In this document: positions 1 to 11,560 of the stretch, one piece after another
How the letters are laid out: every line of letters begins with the position of its first letter
How positions within the stretch are numbered: the first letter of the stretch is position 1
Assembly: GCA_034509425.1 (NCBI GenBank)
Contig: JAVTVJ010001852.1
Location: forward strand, 290,742-354,741
Direction of reading: 5' to 3'
Source: Eopsaltria australis
Taxonomy: Eukaryota; Chordata; Aves; Passeriformes; Petroicidae
DNA length: 64,000 nucleotides
The notes under the pieces: model-generated
What the model saw: only the letters and a program-made list of their open reading frames with translations
The model's database searches: none
What the model was told of the DNA's origin: nothing
Made by a program: the position numbers and the translations under genes

Positions 1-170
1 TTTTTAGTCTGGGCTTAAGAGAGCTGGGCTTGGATGTGGGAGTGAAGCAGGATTTACTTGCAGTGGATTTCATCACTTCGGTGATTTGGTGGCTCCTCTC
101 TCACCCCTGGCTGGCTGGAAATCCCTCAGGATTCCCTGAATCATTCCCAGGGATTTACAGGTTCAGCTCC

Positions 171-611
171 TGTTGGGTTCCACTGTGTGTGTTACAGAAA
201 ATCAGCCTGGAATGCCCAGAGGGAGCCTCTGCCCTGGGCCCAGAGGTGCCCAGGAAGCACATCCAGGGCACCAGGGATGAGCATAGAAAAAAGGATCATA
301 AATTTGTAACCTTCTGCACCCATTGTGTGTGAATATTGTAGGTTGTAAGCTTATAAAGCATTGTTTATCATTCTTGTTTATATAACAACACATCCTGTCT
401 GTAAAATACTATAAAAAATAAAATTCACTACATAACAATAAACAGTAACCATCAAAAAATAACCATAACAGTAAGCATAATAAAAATCATAAAAGTAGCC
501 TTAACAAGTAATCATAAAATAATCTACAATAATCTTAATCTCTACCTAATAAAAATCTCTGTACAACATCACAATCTCATCCAAAAAATCCTTAACCCTC
601 CCACACAGGCA
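171..611 (+). mobile_element. Solo LTR-A, A/T-rich subtype
   Basis: The first ~130 bases match the 5' end of the 444-bp LTR-A family found throughout the window, starting with TGTTGGGTTCCAC. From about base 285 the copy becomes extremely A/T rich. It can still be aligned to the family, but mostly through G-to-A changes on the LTR sense strand, with some C-to-A and C-to-T. Much of the altered pattern is shared with the copy at 52620-53240, so the changes were probably inherited and not made in this copy. No convincing target-site duplication is visible (agctcc against gccagc). No retroviral internal sequence is attached. Confidence 0.75.
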
Positions 612-2746
612 GCCAGCCTTGCAGCAGGGCAAAAACTCACCCCAACGTGTCTCTGCTCCCAAACAAACACCTAACAACTCTGAATCCAAGGATCTCCCTA
701 ATGAGGATTGCCAAAAAGCCAATTAAAAACGATGCACGAGAAGTGATGAGCAACTGATGTGTGAAGCAGGGTGAATTATGACTCGAGTGAACCCAGAGCT
801 CAGTTAACAAAGCAGAAATGCACGAGCTGTGAGCAAATGTTGGAAGAAAAAACGTCTGAAAGGAGGCAATTTCGTGCAAATCTTTCTAAAAGTTCGCCTC
901 TCTGGAGAGCTTCATCCTGAAAAACACTCCTAAAAATATCCTGTGGGCCCAGCTTTTGTGTCCATTCAGTGTTTTGGGGTCTTCAAGGGAGCCTCCAGAC
1001 AAGGATCCTGGGGTCCAGCAGCACTTGGGCTGAGGGCAGAGGGCTCTGACAGACCCCAAATGCTCTCACAAATAAAATCTTCCTAGGAGGAAATGTTTCC
1101 TTTCTCTTAGAAGGCTGCACAGGGATGTTGGTCAACGATGGATGAAATAAGGGGAGCAGGAGGAAGTGTGGAATGACAGCGAGTGTTGCTTGTGGACAGG
1201 GCTTCCCATGGCTTCAGGTGCCTCTTCATTTTTCATTTTGCATGTTTGTTATTGAAGAGAAATAATTACAGGTGTCTCGAGGGCCATCTGTGTTCATGTT
1301 CTGGGTAAAAGACACTGCCCCAGTGGCAAAAAAAGTCATTTAAAAATCACCTGCTTGGCATTTCTGTCCTTACGGCAGAGCTGGAGATGAGCTGGAGCAT
1401 GGGATGTTTTTACCAGGAGTTATTGAAGCACTCCCTGGCCAGCCCTTTAATCAGTGTTTTTGCAATGATTTCTGATTTTTAATCTAAGTCTGGAGTAACA
1501 GGCATGGCAGGGAAAGCTCCTGGTGCTCCCATTGCTGTCCCTGACCCCAGGCAAGGACACAGCTGGTGGCCTGGGCTGGGCATTGGTCACAAACCCTGTG
1601 CAGTGTCAGTCAAATGTTCATTATTCTGGTTTTAATGAGGCTCAGGGGGTGCCTGGGACGTGGCACAGGAGCAGAGATGTGTCAGGCTGTCCTGGGCCAG
1701 CCCAGGGCTGAGAAAGGAGCCTGGTTTAGGAGCAAAGGAGATGAGTGTCCAGTGCCAGGCCTGGAACAGCAGCACCCCCAAAGTGCCCTGATCTGCAGAG
1801 CTGTGGGCTGGGCTGGGGAGGTGAAGGGAACTCTCCCAGTGCAAGGAAAGTCAGTGACAAAATGGGATTTACACAATGATTATAAAATACAAGGGTGCTG
1901 CTGCCCCTGTTCTCTGCTGACAGGACAGATCTCCAGCATTTCTCTTTATTCCACGAGCAGAAATTCCATGCTGGAAAGCCACAGTGGGTCCTGATCTGTC
2001 CTTTACAGCCTGCTAAAGGAAAGCTCAATTCTGTGAATTCCCTGATTGACCCCCCCTGAAAGAGCCAGGAATTACCAAAGATATCAAATTCATTTCTCCC
2101 TACAAACGAGGCCACTGGGATCTAAATATGAGCATGACTGGAGAACCCCCAGATCCAAACAACCCCACATTTTCTCATACTCAAATTCAAATACTGAGCC
2201 TTGAATCCACATTTATTGATTAACTACTGCACATTGACAAGAGTTTAATTGGAGAATCCCTTCTACAGTTAGTGCATTTGTGAGGTGAAGGAAATCAAGG
2301 ATATCAGGGCTCTTCCAAAGCTTTCAGCATCCTGCTTCCCACCAGGAGAAGGAAATTCTCTTCCATAAAACCTCTTGCTGTGCTGCTCCCCGAGCTTCAC
2401 CTCTCTGGATGCTCAGAGGAGTTGCTGGGTGATTTACTCAGTCAAATCTGCATTTAAGGCTTCAGTTTCTTCCTTGAGGTAGAGCCCACTCATTCTGGAT
2501 TTCACAGAAAGACAAGAGAGAGCTGAAGGTGTAAAACTGAGTGCTTCAAAACGTGCTTTGCACTCCTGGTTAACTCCACATCTCTGTAACCCTTTAAATT
2601 TACAGGAATGTGGTGGAGTTCAGGAGTGCAATGATATTTTTCATCATCCTTCCCAAGAAACTTTGTCTCCCAGAAGAAGCTGGAGCACCAGCAGTGCTGT
2701 GAGCTGTGTGAAACCCAGCCTTTAGGGGTTTTTTAGGGATGTCTCA
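612..2746. other. Intergenic stretch, no gene recognised
   Basis: I see no coding exon, RNA gene or tandem array here. Open frames are short and lack splice-site or codon support. The base composition is ordinary. Confidence 0.5.
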
Positions 2747-3130
2747 TCGCAGTATTTACACCAGGGGATGGATTTTGTATGAGATGGAGAAGTGTAAAGA
2801 TCTGTATTGTGTAGTGAAAATTCCTTAAATATCAGTACACTAATAAGATGTAATTTTATATAAACAGGAAAGATGTATTTCAGAGTGATTTTCAATCCCC
2901 TGCAGCATTGCCCAGATGTTCCCTGTGATGGGAACAGGTGAACAATGCCCTGGAAGGGCACAAACCACAATATTCCCACACAATTGCTCCAGAAGGTCAC
3001 AAACCCAGCATTCTTTATCCCAGCCCATCTCAGGTGAGCTGGATGTGTTTCCATGGTCACCTCCAGGGAAAAGGCCAATTCTGGGCCTTCCAGGGCTGCT
3101 TTTCTGTCACCCCCATGGTGGAACCCTACA
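2747..3130 (-). mobile_element. Solo LTR-B, A/T-rich 3' end
   Basis: On the minus strand this begins with TGTAGGGTTCCACC and follows the LTR-B consensus seen at 26107-26491 and 54211-54587. The LTR 3' half (plus 2747-2895) is strongly A/T shifted and shares its altered bases with the LTR-B copy at 38281-38662, marking a common subtype. It abuts LTR-A directly at 3127-3131, where the two LTR termini share the bases taca. No flanking duplication for LTR-B alone can be seen. Confidence 0.8.
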
Positions 3131-3569
3131 GGATTCAACCCAGGGCCAAGGAGTGCTCTGAGGAGACTGTGATCTGTGCAGAGTTCTTTATTCTACAGAC
3201 ACAGACTGAGACTGCTCCAGATCACTCTGGGACTGCTGCTCACACTGCTCCTATGGCTCCTCCTGTGGCTACTGCCATGGCTACTGCCCTATGGCCACTG
3301 CCCACTGCTGGGCAGGGAAAATTCCCTTGATCCCATCCCAGCCCCAGGATGTGCCATCCCATCAACAGCAAAGAGAAACACTCCCCTAGAAGGGCACAGC
3401 CTACAATCCTCTCCCACAATGGGTGCAGAGGCCACAAAGCCATGATCCTCTTTGCCATGGCCATCCCTGGTGCCCTGGATGTGCTTCCTGGGCACCTCTG
3501 GGCCAGGGCAGAGGCTCCCTCTGGGCATTCCAGGCTGATTTTCCATAACACACACAGTGGAACCCTACA
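3131..3569 (-). mobile_element. Solo LTR-A
   Basis: This is a nearly full-length family member in minus orientation. The plus strand shows the family's reversed polyadenylation signal inside ttctttattctacag near 3182. Its 3' terminus is fused to the LTR-B 5' terminus, so its left target duplication is lost or was never there. The flanks gaaccc and gaaagc match only partly. Confidence 0.85.
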
Positions 3570-5896
3570 GAAAGCCTTCAGCAAGATCAGCTTCACCTTT
3601 TGGTTCCTCTCTCTTGATTCATGAAAGGAGAAAGCTGCCCTGGCTCCCTGGATGGATGAGGATTGTGCACTCCAGAGTGTTGTTATCACAGTGAAATATT
3701 GGGAGTTGTGTTGGTGGCAGGGATTAGTTTTATTTATTTACCAGCACCCCCTGAGAACGTGAGGCTGTTTGTTGTGCCAGCTGTGTACAAGGGAAGAATT
3801 CTGCCCTCGCTGTGATAAACCTGCAGGCATTGTGTGAAAAGATGGGCTGGGCCTGCATTTCAGAGGGGGAGAATCCACTGGAGAATTTGAATTGCTCAGA
3901 CACTGAGAGACAAAAGAGGTTGTGGCTCTGTTTTACTGCACATTTCGCTTTCCTCGCTTGAGATTTTTCATCCTGATGAGATGAGCTTCCCTTCTGAGCA
4001 GAATTTCTCTCTCTCTCCCAACATTTCCACTGGGGAGGTTTCAGCCCCTGGGCTGCTTGCTAATGGGATTGCAGATGTTTGCTTTTTCAAACAGATCACC
4101 GAGGTGGCTGAATGTGATATTGAGCTTTAACAGTTGTTATTAGGACTCGTCTTCCTGCAGGTGTGGGCTGGGAATTTCACTTTAATCACTGCAACACAGA
4201 GTTATGAAGTTCAGCTAGAATAACTATTTGCAATTATGTGCCCAGCGCCTCCTGAGAGAGCTAAAACTCACCTCAGACTGGGATTCAGTAAACAAATTTC
4301 CAGCCCTTCCCTTCCAGGATGCTTCTCTGCAGGAGCTCAGGTGCTTTAACACCTCTCTGGCTCAGGCGTCCAAGGGCAGGGCTTGGAGCAGCCTGGGGCA
4401 CTGGGAGATGTCCCTGCTGTGGACACAGCCAGGAAATGCAGAGCCTTTCACTCTGGGACACTTTCAGGAGCCTTTAGCAAGGCATTTCGAATTATTTGCC
4501 TTCAAAATGTGCCTGGGTTGAATTTCCTGGGTGGTTCTGCTCGCTCACCTGAGTGGGGAGGAGATTCAGGAAAAAACCTCTGTGGTGGATTTGCCCCTTT
4601 CCTCTCTGCTCACTGGGATGTGTTTGCCTCTTCCCTCTTGGCGTCTGAAGTTGGAGCAGATTCCACCCGAGCAGAGTGAGAAGTGTTTGCAGAGCACTCT
4701 GCAATTAACCCACATTTGCAATTAACCTCTGGGAAACAAGGTGAGCACCGGCTTTGCTCAGCTCTGTGAAATTCAAAGCCATTTTCTCCACGGAACAGAG
4801 AAAAGAGGGGACCACCCTCTGCAGCCCTGTGGAAAACGGGACATTCCTTGTGTGAGGGAAGGAGAGGGGAGCACTGTGCATCCTCCAGGCTCCAGCCCTG
4901 CAATTCCAGCAGCGTTTTAGGTGGCCTGGGGAGCTCTGACACTTTCCCACTCCTGCATGCTCACCTTGCCTGTGAGAGCTGAAACCTCTCCTGCCTCCAG
5001 CTCCCCCTCAGGCAGCAGAGGCCCCGCTTGGAGCAGATGGAATTCCAGCCACCAAGGAGCATCCTCTGGGTTTTTCTTGCAGGAGAAGCTGTGCTCTGTT
5101 CCCTCAAACCCCAGAGCACGACTAAAACTTCAATTAGCGAGGCAAAGAGCTCGGGGAGTCTCAAATAAGGATTAGACAATTATCAGAATAAGAATGGCTG
5201 AGATCAAAACCTAAGGGCTGTCAGGCTGCCTGCATCTGCTTCAAAATTCCTCAGCAGCATCCAAGGAAAGCAGAAATCCCACAAGCACTGGCACCAGAGC
5301 TCTCCTGCAGCTGTGACTTTGGGGTGGCTCTGGGGTGCTCAGAGATGTTTTTAAGCAGCCCCTGTTTTTGAGGTTCTGCTCTCTCTGACACCCAGGTTCC
5401 TTTGCTGGGGGAAGAGATGATGCCTGAAATAGCTCGAGCCCTAGGAATGTTCCCTGTGAAAAAGGAAGGCTCTTGCCAATCATCTGGGGCTTAGAACAGA
5501 TTGATCTTGCTCATATTTTTAAATTTCTGCCTCACACATGCAGCAAATATTCCCCTGTGCCCCAGGGGAAGGGAGCAGGACCCCGTCAGCCTTGGCACTG
5601 TGCAAATGCCACAAAATCCGGGGGAAGAGTTTCATTTTTAGGTTTCTCTTCCCCCAGGTGCCTGAGAGTGAATGTCCCTCTGAGGGGGCAGAGAGCTGCA
5701 GATCTCTGAGGGCTGCTGGTGGTAAAAGCCTGGCTTGGGGGCTGAGCTCAGCTCCTGGAGTGTCTCTGTCCAGGGTGTGCCTGCAGGGAGAAGAGAGAAG
5801 GTGAAGATGGAGTTGATGGAGGCTTTGTGGCTCTCCTGGCACATCCCATCCCTCAGCCCAGATCCCATCCCTCTGCCCCCCTGGGCAGTGCCAGCC
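3570..5896. other. Intergenic stretch, no gene recognised
   Basis: Ordinary-looking unique sequence. Several overlapping short frames on both strands between 4.2 and 5.9 kb lack paired splice sites and look like chance. No tandem arrays are seen. Confidence 0.5.
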
Positions 5897-6538
5897 TGCA
5901 GCATTCAGCACAGGGGCAAGGAGTGCTCTGAGGAGACTGTGATGCTGTGCAGAGTTCTTTATTCTACAGACACAGACTGAGACTGCTCCAGATCACTCTG
6001 GGACTGCTGCTCACACTGCTCCTATGGCTCCTCCTGTGGCTACTGCCATGGCTACTGCCCTCTGGCCACTGCCCACTGCTGGGCAGGGAAAATTCCCTTG
6101 ATCCCATCCCAGCCCCAGGATGTGCCATCCCATCAACAGCAAAGAGAAACAATCCCCTAGAAGGGCACAGCCTACAATCCTCTCCCACAATGGGTGCAGA
6201 CAACTCCACAACTCCACAGTTTTCCCATGTCCTCAATGTATGTAGGCACTGCAATTCTGTATTAATACTGACTGAATTGGTCATATGAAAAGAAATAAAT
6301 ACACTTATGGCTAAAACTCTATGCATTGCTTGTTCAAATCAAATATGTGATTGCTGCAGGGTGTTAAAATGGATTTGTACAGTATTACTCATCGAAAAAT
6401 TACTGGCACTCTATCTTTTAGCTTTTACCAATGCCATTTGCTGGATGTGCTTCCTGCTCACCTCTGGGCCCTGGGAAGAGGCTCAGCTCTGGGCCTTCCA
6501 GGCCTGCTGTTCTATAACTCACACAGTGGAACCCTACA
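5897..6538 (-). mobile_element. LTR-A split by a 230-bp foreign segment
   Basis: 5897-6200 matches the LTR-A 3' two-thirds, with tgcagcattc at its outer end. 6430-6538 resembles the 5' end of the same LTR superfamily, ending in ccctaca. The intervening 6201-6429 is unrelated to the other LTR copies and A/T richer. Either a segment was inserted with loss of LTR sequence, or two partial LTRs lie side by side. No flanking 6-bp duplication is visible. Confidence 0.65.
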
Positions 6539-7446
6539 GGATGGTTCTGTGGCTGGGACACAAACCTGACCCCACAAACAATCCTGGTGGCAAACAGCAT
6601 CATCCTGTCCTTCCGTGGGCAGCACCCTGGGATTGGCACCTCAGCCACACCCATGGGGTGCCCTCAGTGCCCAGCCACACACTGAGATTTTGTCAATATT
6701 TCCTTTATTTGGGCAGGGAAGAGAATAAAGTTTAGACAACAGCTTTGCTTTTAAGTTTTAACAAAACTCCTGCAGCTCCTGGGATTCTCCCAGGTCGCCT
6801 CATCTGAATTTTGAGTTTTCAGACACCAGCCTGGTGATTGATGCTCCCTGCTGCTGCCAAGGCCCTGCTGTAAGGACAAGTGATTTTATTGAGGTGGAAG
6901 GCATTTAACCACCCAGAACTGCTCCTGTTCCATGCTGATGGTGCTTCTCTGGCTCATCCTGCTCTGGGCTGAATGATGGTTTTAATATCTCGCTCTCTGC
7001 CCTGTGATTTGTTCTTTGTTGTGTTTCTGATCTGCACTTTAGGGTAATCCCTTGTTGGAGGCACTCGGGCTGCTCATCAGAGCTCTGCAAACACAGAATC
7101 TCCCCACAAATTCTGTGTATCTGGGGCTGTGCGTGATGGGAACACGTTCAGGATCTGTGAATCCCCCAGAACACCTGAGCACAAATTCCTGACAGAACAC
7201 AAATACATCCCCACACTTCACTTTTGAATTAAAACAACCGGCACATTCCGGTGTGTGTTTTCCCCATTTCCATATTTCCATTCAAAATGCACCTTCAGCA
7301 ATTCTTTACAAGCATTTTACTTCAAACATTTCAGGAACAACACAGAAAATGGAACATTGAAACAATTTGGCTTTTCTTTAAGAAACCATTCCCAAAGCAT
7401 TACACATATGGCTACACCTGAACACACAAATAAGATCAGAGTCTGG

Positions 7447-7447
<1 letters not shown>

Positions 7448-7482
<35 letters not shown>
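7448..7482. repeat. (TTA)n microsatellite
   Basis: About 11-12 uninterrupted TTA/ATT triplets. Confidence 0.95.
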
Positions 7483-7484
<2 letters not shown>

Positions 7485-8661
7485 TAACTAAGAGAGGCCT
7501 GTGAGTGTATTTTGCTTTTCAAAATTCAGGAACAATCCAGCAGAGGCTTTTGAGTTATCCCAGGTGTTCTGTGAATGAGGAATTGCAGAGCTCAAGGCCT
7601 CAGAGCTGGAAGAGTTCCTTGCTTTGAAGAATTTAGAAAGGTAAATAAGTGCAAGAAATAATAATGGGAAATTGCATTTAATGCACGACAAAGGATGTAG
7701 AATTAGCCCTAATGAAGGGGATAAAGCTGGACAAGGAGCTCAAACCAGGCAAAACCTTCAGCCAGCTTTCCCCAGCTGAATCCATCCGTGGATTGTGCAA
7801 ATCACAGAGGGGGAAAAGTGAACATCCCTAATCCCATTCTAATCCAGCTGTGGAGAGTGAAATTTTCACAAGTTAAAAAGGAAAAGAAAATCATTAAAGC
7901 TACAAGTTTTGATAGCTCTGCAGCTCCAGTGTAATTTTTGGCAGCATTTTTGGTCCAGGTAACCAAAACTGAACGATACTTTAATGACACTTTCCCCCTC
8001 AGGTCATTAAGATCAGTCCTTTTTTTTTCCCTCCTGTTTTTAATTCTCTTCTGTGGAGTCATTCTGGTTTTATACTGGTGTAAACACATCACAGCCCATG
8101 CTGTTTAATTTCCTTAAAAATTTCATTTGCCCGTTTCTGGTTTTTATGGGGACTTGCAGGTGTTTAAATCAGCAAGGAAACAAAAAGCTCATCTTAGAAG
8201 GAAATGGAGTCAACTCGAGCTATATTTTAATTTTATGGCTGTTCATTTTCTTCCACTGGCAATTCCCAATCAGCAACCTCAGGTGAGAGGAGATGACATT
8301 TTTAACCACTGAAATCCCATAATTTTGAAGTAACTATGGGCTTCTGCTTGTTATTGCTTAAGATCCAACAGAGGCTGCATCAGAAATGAGCCTTTGAGGA
8401 AACCAAGCCTATTATCCCTGCTAGCTGGGGCAATGGCAACCACCATGAAAGTGAAATTACTGCCATTAAATCAAGAAACTAATTAGAATCAGATCATCAA
8501 GCTCCTTTTCTGCTGGAGCCTTGGTCTCCTGGCAGAAGAGACCAGAGATGAGATGAGACCAGAGAAGAGAAGGGATGGGATGGGGTGATTTACTCCAGAG
8601 TACACGCCAGGGCTGAGCCCAGTCTGTCAGGTTAGAGCTCTTCTGATACTCCCAGGAAGAA

Positions 8662-8698
8662 CAGAATAGAATAGAATAGAATAGAATAGAATAGAATA
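8662..8698. repeat. (AGAAT)n microsatellite
   Basis: Seven near-perfect pentanucleotide units. Confidence 0.95.
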
Positions 8699-9040
8699 TT
8701 ATCAATAAACAGCTCCAGAAGGTTCAGGGGCACTTGTGGACGTGGATCTGGGCTGGCAGCTCTCAGAGAGGAAGGCTGGGAACACGGATCAGGGAATCTG
8801 GATGGAGTCAGGAGGAATCAGCCTCTGCTCTCCCTGCACAGCCCTGAGCAGAGCAGGAGCTCAGCTGAACATCTCAAACCCAAAAAGCCTGGCCTTGATC
8901 TCCTCCCGTTCTCCTTCTCCCTCTCCCAGCAAAGATCAATTTGATATCAGATGGAAAGGATGAGGAGCAAGGCTGTGCTCAAGCAGCTCAGAGAGGAGGG
9001 ATCTCTGTGGTTCCCACAGGAGACCTTGGCTGGGCATGGC

Positions 9041-9236
9041 AGGGTTTGTGAGGCTCTGAAATCTCTCTGAAATTCCCTTCAGTCCCACATCTGGGGATGT
9101 CCTGGGTCTGGCAGGGTTTGTGAGACTCTGAAATCCCTTCCAGCCCCACACCTGGGGATGTCCTGTGCGTGACAGGGTTTGTGAGGCTCTGAAATCCCTC
9201 TGAAATCCCCTCAGCCCCACACCTGGGGATGTCCAG
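9041..9236. repeat. Degenerate 60-70-bp tandem repeat, 3 copies
   Basis: Three units share gtttgtgag, ctctgaaatc and cacctggggatgtcc in the same order, with internal length differences. Confidence 0.8.
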
Positions 9237-10449
9237 TGTTTAACCTGCCAGCCAAACTCACTGCCAGCTTTCTCCTGCTGTGGGTAGTTCAGCAACTCAA
9301 ACAGAGCACAATTATTTCATAAATCTCCACCAGCGAGCTCAGGAGGCTTGGGGGGGGGGGAAAGCACAGGACTTGTAAAGTTCTCATCTCGAGGATGAGA
9401 AAGGTGATTCACTCCAAATGATTACACAAAGCAATTAGACAATTCCACATTTCCAAAGGTTAATAAGCAATAGCAAGGTGCATCTGTCACAGCAAGAAGG
9501 CCACAGTGAGAATGCAGGCTGTCACTCCAACCTTACAGGAGTCATTTACTCTTCATGCCTCTGCTTTCCCAGCACTAATCCTTATTTCCCCCTGTCTTTG
9601 GAGACTAATCAGTGTTCGAAATGTTCTCCAGAATTATATGAGTCAGTACAAATTGTGCTCCCATTTGTACCTTTAATTGGGTTTTAAGGCCATTTTAGGC
9701 ATATGCATGCTCATAAGTCTAACAGGAACTCTTAAAAGCCTGAAATAATTTGGGACCAAAATTGACACCCGAGGGCCATTCTATTAATGGGAGTTGGGAG
9801 TTAACAGTTTTAGAGTTGTTTTGTTAGGTTTAGTCAGGAGCTGCAGCATTGCTCAGCACAGAGACCTGAGGAATGTTCCAGAAAGCACCACAAATCAAAT
9901 CACTATTTAAGATTACAGGGGTTACATTTACTGAGATCTGCCTTAGATGAGGACACTGAAGTCCTCAAATATTTACTCACAAAAGCAGCACGAACTCGGT
10001 AGCCAAACTTCAAATTGATGTTTGTTTTCTGAGCTGCCAAACAGTCCCAGAAAATGAAGGGAGAAGTTCTTTCCCAAAAAATATAATTACTCCAAACAAG
10101 TCACCTCCTTCCCAGAAGGGAAATGCTCAGACCAACGTTGATGTTCCTCCCTCCAGGACCGTGAGATTTCTCAGAAATGAGCTAAAGCTCAGAGGAGATT
10201 ATAAAAGTCCTCTGAAATACAAAAATCAATCCACATTCTCCAGTAGAAATAATACTCCACCAGCAAAGGACTGGGAAGGAAACCAGAAAATGCCTTTCTG
10301 ATATGACCCACAGCACGTGCAGGGCACTCCAGTACTGCAGCAAACTGGCTGAGGAACAAATCAATCCTGTGGTTTTAGGTTAAACACAGAGTCAGCAGCA
10401 GAAGCTGCAATTTCTACATTGAAGCATTTGCTGAACTGTCAAAAGAACT

Positions 10450-11560
10450 CATCAGGCTGAAGCCAGTCCTGAAAGATTCCCAAAAGAGTCAACCTGTCAG
10501 CAAAGCAAAGGGATTCACGAGTCCAGAACTGATCTGCCAAGAGCAGGGGGTGCCTTTGCTGATCTCTCTGGAAGCTCTTCCCACTGCAAGGCACTGGGAA
10601 TTCAGCAGGGAAAACAAAATTAAGGAAAAATAATAAAGGGAGAGAAGGAAATGAAGGAAATCTCAAGCCTTTGTGCATGAAGCAATTATTAAATTAAGAA
10701 ACACAGTACTGCCTGCCCCTCCCTTTCCTTTATATCTACATCCAGGTTGTTTCCACCTACCCAAAGCTCCTTTCTACCACATCCCCTGAAGATCTTATGG
10801 AATTTTGACCTCTTTGTTGACCTGGCCACTTTTTCAGGTTTAGGCATTCCAAAAGGACAGTGGAATTAAAATCTCAGCTCTGTTGTTACACATCGAGCCG
10901 ATCCTGAAAGATTCCCAAAAGAGTCAACCTGTCAGCAAAGCAAAGGGATTCACGAGTCCAGAACTGATCTGAAGAGCAAGGGGTGCCTTTGCTGATCCCT
11001 CTGGAAGCTCTTCCCACTGCAAGGCACTGGGAATTCAGCAGGATGGAATTAGGAAACAAATTTAGGAAAAGAAAATTAGGCAAAAATAATAAAGGGAGAG
11101 AAGGAAATGAAGGAAATCTCAAGCATTTGTGCATGAAGCAATTATTAAATTAAGAAACATAGTACTGCTTGCCCCTCCCTTTCCTTTTATCTACATCCAG
11201 GTTGCTTCCACCGACCCAAAGCTCCTTTCTACCACATCCCCTGAAGATCTTATGGGATTTTGACCTCTTTGTTGACCTGGCCACTTTTTCAGGTTTAGGC
11301 ATTCCAAAAGGACAGTGGAATTAAAATCTCAGCTCTGTTGTTACACATCGAGCCAATCCTGAAAGATTCCCAAAAGAGTCAACCTGTCAGCAAAGCAAAG
11401 GGATTCAAGAGTCCAGAACTGATCTGAAGAGCAAGGGATGCCTTTGCTGATCCCTCTGGAAGCTCTGCAAGGCACTGGGAATTCAGCAGGGAAAACAAAA
11501 GTAAGGAAAAAATAATAAAGGGAGAGAAGGAAATGAAGGAAATCTCCAGCCTTCACTGGA
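10450..11560. repeat. Long tandem repeat, unit ~435-455 bp, ~2.5 copies
   Basis: The segment starting gaaagattcccaaaagagtc recurs at 10471, 10906 and 11361. Units 1 and 2 are nearly full; unit 3 stops near 11560. Small indels distinguish units, including a short insertion near 11041-11075 in unit 2. Similarity is high, so the duplication is fairly recent. No coding potential is convincing. Confidence 0.9.

Larger units (their letters stand above)
6539..10449. other. Intergenic stretch with minor repeats
   Basis: Apart from the short arrays listed separately at 7448, 8662 and 9041, I see no gene, LTR or other recognisable element. Confidence 0.45.

Noticed and set aside
171..611. Independent hypermutation of this copy after insertion
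   Set aside because: Too many altered sites are shared with the copy at 52620, including some that are not G-to-A, so a common altered ancestor fits better.
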